12,821 bases of DNA from Bacteroidota bacterium (lineage in GTDB: Bacteria > Bacteroidota > Ignavibacteria > SZUA-365), in assembly GCA_018224415.1 (NCBI GenBank), contig JAGTUZ010000319.1:1-12821 (forward strand). The letters are read 5' to 3'. Within the stretch, counting starts at the first letter, position 1. Each line of letters opens with the position of its first letter. The translations under genes were made by a program, and so were the position numbers. The notes beneath the pieces are model-generated. The model saw nothing but the letters and a program-made list of their open reading frames with translations. It ran no database searches and was not told where the DNA came from. Positions 1-6,979 of this stretch are shown here, piece after piece.

Positions 1-2
1 CG

Positions 3-122
3 TCAGGTACGGATGTATTTATCGCAGTCGATCCATCGCTACACCATTTCTCGCGCAACACTCCGGAGCAGTTTCCGGTCGTGGGCGTTTGCGTATTCCC
101 TTTATGGATCCGCCGTTCCTGA
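3..122 (+). CDS. C-terminal end of an unidentified upstream gene (partial, frame uncertain)
   Basis: The window opens inside what is probably the tail of an upstream gene. The frame starting at base 3 runs open to TGA at 120-122. It gives a residue mix normal for a folded protein (for example DVFIAVDPSLHHF and EQFPVVGV), and its GC content is lowest at the second codon position, as expected for coding DNA. I do not recognise the family. The competing reading is the frame starting at base 2, open to TGA at 245-247. It would place the tandem repeats inside the protein and overlap the flippase start by ATGA, but its residues look less natural over the first 40 codons. A frameshift joining the two frames is also possible. 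Confidence in any one version is low. Confidence 0.35.
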   Translation, partial: SGTDVFIAVDPSLHHFSRNTPEQFPVVGVCVFPLWIRRS

Positions 123-166
123 CGATGGATCCGCAGTTTCAAACGATGGATCCGCAACTCCTGACG
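104..166. repeat. Tandem repeat, 3 x 21 bp
   Basis: Three consecutive 21-bp units start at 104, 125 and 146, each beginning ATGGATCCGC and ending ACG, with divergence in the middle of the unit. The unit length is a multiple of three, so copy-number change would not shift a frame. In the frame starting at base 2 each unit reads MDPxxxT. In the flippase frame the period is GSAxxxD. The array lies just upstream of the likely flippase start and spans the end of one candidate upstream frame. Confidence 0.85.
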
Positions 167-189
167 GCAAGGGAAGCTCCGGGATGCGA

Positions 190-243
190 CTGGCCGGCAG
201 AAACCTACTGGACGGTCGGAACCCACTGGCCGGCCGGAACCCG
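190..243. repeat. Tandem repeat, 3 x 18 bp
   Basis: Three 18-bp units at 190-207, 208-225 and 226-243 share the pattern CTGGMCGGNMGRAACCYN. The array ends exactly at the base before the ATG at 244. In the flippase frame each unit encodes LxGRNP or LAGRNL. In the frame starting at base 2 it encodes W-P/T-x-x-T-x. The unit differs in sequence and length from the 21-bp array 23 bases to its left, so two separate expansions took place in the same junction. Confidence 0.85.
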
Positions 244-1518
244 ATGATCCGCCCCGGCGACATCCGCGACATGCTTGTGTCAAACCTGGGGCGCAAGGCC
301 GGACTGTATTTCGGCGCGCTGCTGCTCAACGCCGCGCTCGGCATCGTTGTGTACGGCATGTTGACGCGCTCGATGGAGGTCTCGTCCTTCGGCACGTACT
401 CATTTATCATCGCCTTTTTTGCATTCACAAGCATGTTCTTCGACTTCGGCGTCGCGCCGGCGGGCATGCGACTGCTCGCACTGCTGCGAGACGGCGACGA
501 CCATTCCCGCCGCATCGGTGCGCTGTTTGCATTGTCGACCGGGATAGGCATTCTGTACATGCTGCTCGTGGCTGCCGCTTCCTTTGTTGTTGATGCCGTC
601 TTCAGCCGGCAGGCCGGCGCTGTCCTGCTCGCCGCGGCTCCCCTTGCTGCAGTGTATCCCCTGCAGGAGATGGTGCTTTCCATCAGCCAGGGAACGAACC
701 GCATGAAACTGATGTCGGCGTTCCTCGTGCTGCCCCGGCTGCTGCTCATCGTGCTGCTCGGGGCGGTGCTGCTGACCGGGGGAGTGGATGTGCGGATGGC
801 TGTGCTGCTCACCCTTGCCGCGACCGGCATGGCCGTCGGTATGGCCGCCGGCTACCTGCGCCCGTCCTTTGCAGGACTCTCCGCAGAGATCCGCATCGTG
901 TTCCGCGAGGTGCGCGAGTACGGACGCGAGGTATATGCGGGACGCATCGTTGACGGCCTGACCAACGGGCTGGACAAGATGCTGCTGTCCTTTTATCATG
1001 GCATGGCGCCTGTCGGTTTTTACACGCTCGCAATGACAATGAGTACACCGATCAGCATGTTCAGCAAGGCGGTGGCGCAGAGCTCGTACAAGCGGTTCGT
1101 TTCCGTCGACCGTATCGACCGGCGCATTCTCGTGGTGAACCTGCTCTGGTGCACGATCGGCGCACTGCTTGTCCTCGCCGCCTGCCAACTGTTGATTCCC
1201 CTGTTTTTCACCGACCGCTATGCCGAAGCACTCGGCGTGCTGCCGTGGATCGTGGCCGGTTTCGCGCTGGCGGGACTCAACCATCCGTTCCATTCCTTTC
1301 TGGCCGCGCAACGGCAGGGAAGGGCCATTCGCATCATGTCGACGACCTCCTCGGGTGTGAATATCGCCGCCAATCTCACACTGATTCCCCTGCTCGGGAT
1401 GACCGGCGCGGGCATCGCGTTCATTGCGACCTACGCCGTGAACATTGTCATGAACCTTTACTATTACCGTCAGCTCCGTGACGGTGCCGCAGCGACGCGG
1501 ACCCTGGAGGAGGGATGA
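244..1518 (+). CDS. Polysaccharide/lipid-linked glycan flippase (Wzx-like, MVF/MATE fold)
   Basis: This is a polytopic inner-membrane protein of 424 residues, normal for Wzx-type flippases (about 400-480), which move undecaprenyl-linked glycans across the inner membrane. The first strong helix follows MLVSNLGRKAG. About 10-12 hydrophobic segments follow, including one rich in small residues before the first cytoplasmic loop (FDFGVAPAGMRLL) and a last pair ending in NIVMNLYYYRQL. The frame stays open upstream to ATG 13, but those 77 residues are repeat-derived and hydrophilic and have no family counterpart. I chose ATG 244 because it overlaps TGA 245-247 of an upstream frame as ATGA; ATG 271 is the alternative. 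Its stop overlaps ATG 1515 of the next gene, again as ATGA. The exact substrate cannot be read from sequence. A role in making the surface glycan that anchors T9SS cargo is inferred from context. Confidence 0.85.
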   Translation: MIRPGDIRDMLVSNLGRKAGLYFGALLLNAALGIVVYGMLTRSMEVSSFGTYSFIIAFFAFTSMFFDFGVAPAGMRLLALLRDGDDHSRRIGALFALSTGIGILYMLLVAAASFVVDAVFSRQAGAVLLAAAPLAAVYPLQEMVLSISQGTNRMKLMSAFLVLPRLLLIVLLGAVLLTGGVDVRMAVLLTLAATGMAVGMAAGYLRPSFAGLSAEIRIVFREVREYGREVYAGRIVDGLTNGLDKMLLSFYHGMAPVGFYTLAMTMSTPISMFSKAVAQSSYKRFVSVDRIDRRILVVNLLWCTIGALLVLAACQLLIPLFFTDRYAEALGVLPWIVAGFALAGLNHPFHSFLAAQRQGRAIRIMSTTSSGVNIAANLTLIPLLGMTGAGIAFIATYAVNIVMNLYYYRQLRDGAAATRTLEEG

Positions 1519-4500
1519 ACTTTGGAATTGCTTGGTGTCGCCCGGTTTCCCAGCTTTATGGTATTGCACCTTTCACATACCGGTCTCGCCGTATGAGCAC
1601 GCGCTTTCTTCGTATCACGCTCGCCGCGCTGTCCCTGCTCCTCGCCGTTTCAACAGCGACAGCGCAGCAGATCACCGTTCTCCGCTCCACATCGCAGGAA
1701 CTCGTGGTGGAATACCGACCGCAGTTCCACCCGATGGACGCCGGAACGCACGGGGTCGTTTATGACTTCGAAGGCGCTGTGTCCCTTGACATCTCCCATG
1801 CCGGCGCACCCGACCTACGCTCGCGTATCGAGCTGCTCGGACTTCCGTCGCAGGATGGCACGGGACTGGAGATCCTGCAGGTGGATTACCGCGACGTCAC
1901 CGGCGTGCGCATTGCGCCCGTGCCGGGCATGCGTGGCGGCGAGGAAGTGCGCGTGTCCGGAGAAATCTATCATGTCGCAGGCGTGTTGCCCGCCTCCGTC
2001 GCTTCGCTGGAGAACATCGGCATCAGCCGCGACCGCATCGTGGGCGAACTGCGCTTCACACCGGTGCAGTGGGATCCCTCAACCAATGTCGCCCGGCTGT
2101 ACAACCGCATCGTCTGCCGCATTACCTATGGACCCGTCCATCCGCAGATCGAGCACGGAACGTCCGCCGCTCCCGCTGCGTCGCAGCTCAATCCCATGCT
2201 GCTGAACGCAGAAATCGCAGCGGGGTGGACACTCCGCCGCGAGGGTGCAATCACGCGCGGGGGTGCGATCACGAAAGCAGCGGGCGCCACCCTCGCCGAG
2301 GGCAACTGGTATCGCTTCGATGTGCAGCAGACTGGCTTCTACAGACTCACACGCCGGTGGTTCGCCGACAACGGCTTGGACGTCAGCGGCATCGATCCGC
2401 AGACGATTCGTCTGTTCGGCAACGGGGGACGCGAGCGTGCCACCCGGCTGAGCGCCGAACGGCCGGATCCGTTGCAGGAGATCGCCGTCGAAGTCGTGGG
2501 CGGAGAGGACGGCCGCTTCGACGAGGGAGATTACGTGCAGTTCTTCGGTCAGGGACTCAGTGGTTTCGTGTGGAATGCCGGCACGCGCGGATACACGCAT
2601 TTCATCCACCGGTTCGACGACGCCAACAGCTATCTGCTGACCTGGGGTACGACGCCGGGCAAGCGCATGGAACAGCAGGCTTCGCTCAACGAGACCGGTG
2701 CCTATGCGCCGCCGTTTTTTACCGGCCGGGAATTCGAGGAGGAAGAGATCGTCAATCTGATGAACTCCGGGAAGATGTGGGTCGCCAAGCGGCTCGTGGC
2801 GGGCGCGGGCAGCGCCGCCACCATGATGTACAGCCGGAGGCTTCCCGGACTCGTGCGCAGCCAGCCCGTGACCTACCGCGTGCAGACAGTCTCGAGTTCG
2901 GAAGTCGCAAATAATTTTACCGTGCGCGCCAACGATGCCACGCTCGGTTCGATAGAAATGGGAACAGTGGACTTCGGCTCCGACACCGGCGATATGGGGA
3001 AAATCGGCAGCCGGCAGTTCAGCGGTAGCGGCGATCTCGCTGACGACCGATCGACGGTCGCCATCACATACAATTCCGTGAATGCCGAGCGTTCCCGCGA
3101 CGGACATGTCGATTGGGTCGAGTGGAACTACGCGCGGCGCTTCGAAGCCGCGGGTGACGAACTGCTGTTCTCCGCACCCGATACCACCGCCGTCATCCAG
3201 TTCGAACTCAATGGGTTCACGATGAGCGACGTGGCGGTTTACGATGTGACCGATTACAAGGACGTACGCCGCATCGCGGCACAGATCAGCGGCGGTACGG
3301 TGCGCTTCCAGGCGGAAAACACCGAAGGCGCGCCGCGGCAATTCCTCGCAGTGGCCGCACCCGCGTTGAAGACCCCCGGTCCCGTTGCCTCCGTCACGAA
3401 TTCCGGTCTGCTCATCTCGCCCGGGGCGGAGTATCTGATCATCACGCATTCGGATCTGCTGTCCGCCGCCGAGCGGCTGCGCGCACATCGCGCCCAGGCG
3501 GGCGAGGACCAACTGAGTGCCATGGTCGTGAACCTCGAGCAGATCTACAATGAATTCAACAGCGGCGTGACCGACCCGACCGCCATCCGTGATTTTCTCG
3601 CATGGGCCACCGCGAACTGGAGCGTGCCGCCGCGGTACGTGCTGTTCTTCGGTGGCGGCCATTTCGACTATCGTAACTACAGCACCACCGAGTCCGTGAT
3701 GGTGCCGGTCTGGGAGACGGAAAATTCCATCAACCGCATCTCGTCCTACGTCTCGGACGACTATTACGCACAGGTCGTGGGCGACGACCCGCGTGTCGAT
3801 CTGGCGACCGGACGCCTCCCGGTGCAGGACATCGGCGAGGCAAACACCGTGGTGGACAAGATCATTGCCTACGAAACCGCGCCCGAACTCGCGCCATGGA
3901 AGAATCGCGTCACCTTCGTCGCCGACGACGGCTGGACAGGATCCAGCGACACCGACCGCGACCAGCACACGCGGCAGAGCGAACGCCTGGCCGGGACGGT
4001 GCCCGGCGATATCCAGCAGCGAAAGGTCTACATCGTTTCCTACCGCACCGAGAACACCGCGCAGGGCCGGCGCAAGCCCGACGCAAACGCCGCGATCATC
4101 GACCAGATCAACGAGGGGACGGTCATTATCAATTATACCGGTCATGGCGCGCATGACGTCTGGGCACACGAACGCATCTTCCTCTCGGATGTCACCGTCC
4201 CGCAGCTGCGCAACGCCGATCGCCTCACCTTCGTCGCGGCCGCCACCTGCACCTTCGGACTGTATGACACTCCCGGCCTGCGCAGCGGCACCGAGCTGCT
4301 GATCCTCAAGCAAAACGGCGGCGCCGTCGGCGGACTCTCTGCACCGCGTGTCGTGTTTTCAGGCGAAAACAGTGCCTTCAATCTGGAATTTTTCAACTAC
4401 GTCCTGCGCGAGGGAAGGGAGAGCGACGGACGCGCGCGTCGTCTCGGCGATGCGATTTATTCGTCCAAGCAGCGCTACAACGGTATTCCCGGATACGAGA

Positions 4501-5606
4501 AATTCCATCTCTTCGCCGATCCCGGCCTGCGTCTGGCGCTGCCGCGTTACAAGGCCGCGCTCGACCGCATCCTCGTCAACGACGTTCCCGCCGCCAGCGA
4601 TACCGTGCAGCTCCGCGCGTTCAGCAAGGTGACACTCGAGGGCAGCGTTCGCCAGGATGACGGCAGTCCGTGGGACGCGTTCACCGGATCGGTCGAGGTC
4701 AGCCTCTTCGACGCCGAGCGATCGCTGCTGGTGCCCGAATGGAACAACTACGCTTACACGATGCCCGGCGGGCTGCTGTACCGCGGCAAGGCGAATGTCG
4801 ATGCGGGACGCTTCGCCGTGACCTTCATCGTGCCAAAGGACATTTCCTACGAGAACAATCCCGGCCGCGTGGCCATGTACTTCACCGATGGCAGCGTCGA
4901 CGGCGCCGGGTACTTTCTCGACCTGACCGTCGGCGGAAGCGACTCGACCGCCTCGGCCGATACCGAGGGTCCCGGCATCGCGCTGTTCCTCGACGGACGT
5001 GATTTCGTAGCAGGTGATCTGACCGGGAAGGACCCGTTGCTTCTGGTCGATCTGTTCGACGTCTCCGGCATCAACACCACCGGCATCGGCATCGGCCACG
5101 TCATCGAGGTCTGGCTCGACGACGGCGACCGCGGCATCGTGCTCAACGACTATTACACGGGCGAGATCGATTCCTATCAGCGGGGGACGGTAGACTTCCG
5201 TTTCCGCAATCTTGCTCCGGGTCCGCACACCCTGCGGCTGCGGGCATGGGACGTCTACAACAATTCCGCCACGGCTGAAACGTATTTCACTGTCGCCGAC
5301 CAGCTCACACTGCTTGATGTGGGGAACTACCCGAATCCCGTCGACGGACAGACCACCTTCCGGTTCCGGCACAACGTGCTGGATCCGGTGGACGTGGAGA
5401 TCCGCATCCATGCGACCAACGGCGCGCTGGTGCGGCGCATCCGCGCAGATCAGGTTGGTGATCGCATCGTCGAGATTCCGTGGGACGGACGCGACGCGAA
5501 CGGCGGCAGTCTTGCCCGCGGCGTGTATTTCTACCGGGTCATCTGCAGGACGACGGACGGCGCACAGGGCAGCGAGGCCCTTGGCAGAATGACGGTACTG
5601 CGCTGA
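1515..5606 (+). CDS. porU: Type IX secretion system sortase PorU (peptidase C25 family)
   Basis: PorU removes the C-terminal signal of T9SS cargo at the cell surface and joins the cargo to anionic LPS, working with PorV. Numbering here is from ATG 1515. A signal peptide lies at 27-50 (cleavage ATA-QQ), so ATG 1593 is the likelier start, giving 1337 residues (P. gingivalis PorU has 1158). An N-terminal beta domain (about 52-225) is followed by the conserved strings WYRFDVQQTGFYRL (265) and GEDGRFDEGDYVQFFG (about 330). The C25 fold spans about 640-1010, with catalytic His877 in NYTGHG and Cys912 in AATCTFG. Their 35-residue spacing is close to that of gingipains. A FlgD-like domain beginning NYPNP occupies 1271-1363. 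GGGHFDY at 713 replaces the GDGSYD-type string I expect in relatives. The start at 1515 overlaps the flippase stop; porV follows after 71 bp. Confidence 0.93.
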   Translation: MNFGIAWCRPVSQLYGIAPFTYRSRRMSTRFLRITLAALSLLLAVSTATAQQITVLRSTSQELVVEYRPQFHPMDAGTHGVVYDFEGAVSLDISHAGAPDLRSRIELLGLPSQDGTGLEILQVDYRDVTGVRIAPVPGMRGGEEVRVSGEIYHVAGVLPASVASLENIGISRDRIVGELRFTPVQWDPSTNVARLYNRIVCRITYGPVHPQIEHGTSAAPAASQLNPMLLNAEIAAGWTLRREGAITRGGAITKAAGATLAEGNWYRFDVQQTGFYRLTRRWFADNGLDVSGIDPQTIRLFGNGGRERATRLSAERPDPLQEIAVEVVGGEDGRFDEGDYVQFFGQGLSGFVWNAGTRGYTHFIHRFDDANSYLLTWGTTPGKRMEQQASLNETGAYAPPFFTGREFEEEEIVNLMNSGKMWVAKRLVAGAGSAATMMYSRRLPGLVRSQPVTYRVQTVSSSEVANNFTVRANDATLGSIEMGTVDFGSDTGDMGKIGSRQFSGSGDLADDRSTVAITYNSVNAERSRDGHVDWVEWNYARRFEAAGDELLFSAPDTTAVIQFELNGFTMSDVAVYDVTDYKDVRRIAAQISGGTVRFQAENTEGAPRQFLAVAAPALKTPGPVASVTNSGLLISPGAEYLIITHSDLLSAAERLRAHRAQAGEDQLSAMVVNLEQIYNEFNSGVTDPTAIRDFLAWATANWSVPPRYVLFFGGGHFDYRNYSTTESVMVPVWETENSINRISSYVSDDYYAQVVGDDPRVDLATGRLPVQDIGEANTVVDKIIAYETAPELAPWKNRVTFVADDGWTGSSDTDRDQHTRQSERLAGTVPGDIQQRKVYIVSYRTENTAQGRRKPDANAAIIDQINEGTVIINYTGHGAHDVWAHERIFLSDVTVPQLRNADRLTFVAAATCTFGLYDTPGLRSGTELLILKQNGGAVGGLSAPRVVFSGENSAFNLEFFNYVLREGRESDGRARRLGDAIYSSKQRYNGIPGYEKFHLFADPGLRLALPRYKAALDRILVNDVPAASDTVQLRAFSKVTLEGSVRQDDGSPWDAFTGSVEVSLFDAERSLLVPEWNNYAYTMPGGLLYRGKANVDAGRFAVTFIVPKDISYENNPGRVAMYFTDGSVDGAGYFLDLTVGGSDSTASADTEGPGIALFLDGRDFVAGDLTGKDPLLLVDLFDVSGINTTGIGIGHVIEVWLDDGDRGIVLNDYYTGEIDSYQRGTVDFRFRNLAPGPHTLRLRAWDVYNNSATAETYFTVADQLTLLDVGNYPNPVDGQTTFRFRHNVLDPVDVEIRIHATNGALVRRIRADQVGDRIVEIPWDGRDANGGSLARGVYFYRVICRTTDGAQGSEALGRMTVLR
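2241..2276. repeat. 2 x 18 bp in-frame duplication inside porU
   Basis: Two adjacent 18-bp units share GGTGCRATCACG and encode EGAITR then GGAITK. They lie at residues 243-254, in the linker between the N-terminal domain and the next conserved block. The slight divergence shows that the duplication is not brand new. It probably lengthens a flexible linker. Confidence 0.6.
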
Positions 5607-5629
5607 TTCCGGTCCGACGCTGATTGGTA

Positions 5630-5660
5630 TTGAATTTCAAGGATTTTCGAGATAACTTCA
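5630..5660 (+). promoter_or_regulatory. Candidate Bacteroidota-type promoter for porV
   Basis: The 71-bp gap between porU and porV is distinctly AT-richer than its surroundings. It holds TTG at 5630-5632 and TAACTTCA at 5653-5660, 20 bases apart. The known Bacteroidetes sigma factor consensus is TTG near -33 and TAnnTTTG near -7, so this is a match with two mismatches in the second box. It would start transcription roughly ten bases before ATG 5678. There is no terminator in the gap, so read-through from porU is equally likely. Confidence 0.22.
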
Positions 5661-5677
5661 CTGTTCTGTCATAAGGT

Positions 5678-6859
5678 ATGATGAGGATTTCCATGATTCG
5701 CAAGAGCAAAGCATTTCTCTGTGCCGTCGCCGCGGGGCTGATGCTGCTGCCTCTCCTCCAGGAGGCCGCCGCCCAGACCAGTACCGCCGTGCCTTTCCTG
5801 CTGATTTCTCCCAGCTCGCGCAACAGCGCGATGGGCGAGGCAGGCGTGGCGATCGCCGACGACGTGTCGGCAGTGTTCTGGAACCCCGCCGGACTGGGAT
5901 TCCAGAAAGGCATGGAGATGAGCCTGAACCATTCGAACTGGCTGCCGCAATTCCAGCAGAGCGACCTGTTCTTTGAATACGCCAGTTACAAGATGGACCT
6001 TCCCTCGACGGGCGGGACCATCGGCGCTGCGCTGACCTATCTCAACCTCGGCGAGTTCGAGCGTCGCGACGAGGGCAATAATGCCCTCGGCACGTTCAAG
6101 AGCTACGAAATTGCCTTCACCACCGCGTACGGCACGCGCCTCGACGAGGACTTCGCTCTCGGCGTCGGCCTGCGCCTGATTCACTCCAGCCTCTCGCAGG
6201 TCGGCACGGCACGCGAGCAGGGTTCGGGTACCGCCACGGCCGTGGCCGGTGATCTCGGCGTGCTCTACCGTCCGACGAAGCTCGTGCTGCCGTTCACCGA
6301 TACCGACATCGGCAACCGTCTCGCAATCGGCGCCTCCATCAGCAACATCGGCCCGTCGATCAGCTACATCGATGAATCGCAGTCCGATCCGTTGCCCACC
6401 GCGTTGCGCCTCGGTTTCGCCTACGACCTGGTGCACGAGAAATACAACACCCTGACCTGGACCACCGATGTGACGAAACTTCTGGTCAGCCGCACCGATA
6501 AGGTGGCTGATCCGTTTTACGAAGCCGCGATCAAGAGCTGGGAAGGTGGCAATGTGCTGAACACCTTCACGCTTGGAACAGGCATCGAGTACTGGTACTC
6601 GCAGCTCGTTGCACTGCGCTTCGGCTTCTTCCACGAGGATCCGAGCCAGGGCAACCGCCGATTCCTGACCTTCGGCGCCGGCGTGCGCTACGACATCTAC
6701 GGTTTCGATTTCAGCTACATTTCCACGGCGATTTCCGACGACGACACACCGAGTCCGCTATCCGAGACGCTGCGCTTCACGCTGACAATCAACTGGGACC
6801 GCAGTTCGGGTCCGGAAGACGACGGCACCCGCATCCCGGCCGACGACGCCGCAAACTGA
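5678..6859 (+). CDS. porV: Type IX secretion system outer-membrane protein PorV
   Basis: PorV is a FadL-like beta-barrel that picks up substrates released from the SprA translocon by their C-terminal domain and carries them to the PorU sortase. The 393 residues match P. gingivalis PorV (391). A signal peptide covers 1-32 (cleavage EAAA-QT). The mature start, AVPFLLISPSSRNSAMGEAG, followed by DDVSAVFWNPAGL, is the family signature. The rest shows alternating amphipathic strands, with LRFTLTINW as the probable last one. About 18 hydrophilic residues follow that strand, which is longer than I expect for PorV. Three in-frame ATGs compete: 5678, 5681 and 5693. The last has AGGA about five bases upstream and a more usual signal-peptide length. 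It lies directly after porU and ahead of a strong terminator. Confidence 0.94.
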   Translation: MMRISMIRKSKAFLCAVAAGLMLLPLLQEAAAQTSTAVPFLLISPSSRNSAMGEAGVAIADDVSAVFWNPAGLGFQKGMEMSLNHSNWLPQFQQSDLFFEYASYKMDLPSTGGTIGAALTYLNLGEFERRDEGNNALGTFKSYEIAFTTAYGTRLDEDFALGVGLRLIHSSLSQVGTAREQGSGTATAVAGDLGVLYRPTKLVLPFTDTDIGNRLAIGASISNIGPSISYIDESQSDPLPTALRLGFAYDLVHEKYNTLTWTTDVTKLLVSRTDKVADPFYEAAIKSWEGGNVLNTFTLGTGIEYWYSQLVALRFGFFHEDPSQGNRRFLTFGAGVRYDIYGFDFSYISTAISDDDTPSPLSETLRFTLTINWDRSSGPEDDGTRIPADDAAN

Positions 6860-6899
6860 CATCCCGATCATCCACGCCTCATGGCAGAACACTCGAGAC

Positions 6900-6934
6900 G
6901 CTCACCCTCTCCCGCAGAGGGTGAGCTGTTTCTG
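6900..6934 (+). terminator. Rho-independent terminator after porV
   Basis: A perfect 11-bp inverted repeat, GCTCACCCTCT at 6900-6910 and AGAGGGTGAGC at 6916-6926, encloses a 5-base loop, CCCGC. It is followed by TGTTTCTG, a modest T-rich run. It starts 41 bases after the porV stop and ends before the M6-like gene at 6980, so it separates the flippase-porU-porV block from the next unit. The short T tract means termination could be partial. Confidence 0.7.
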
Positions 6935-6979
6935 CCCCTCTCGAACCACTATCGCAGAACAGCGTAAGGGACAATCTCC

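Noticed and set aside
13..243. Flippase start at ATG 13 with a 77-residue N-terminal extension
   Set aside because: The extension is mostly translated tandem repeats with no flippase homology or membrane segment. ATG 244 fits the family length and the ATGA overlap. ATG 184 has a weak GGGAAG upstream but would begin in repeat sequence.
2079..4313. Long minus-strand open frame of 744 codons antisense to porU
   Set aside because: It mirrors the porU codons in GC-rich DNA, its translation is rich in His, Arg and Gly with no membrane, signal or family motif, and the + strand product is unmistakable.
6883..6962. GCAGAACA occurring twice (near 6885 and 6953) as possible direct repeats around the terminator
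   Set aside because: An 8-base repeat is too short to support a mobile-element target duplication or an attachment site, and nothing between the copies resembles an element.
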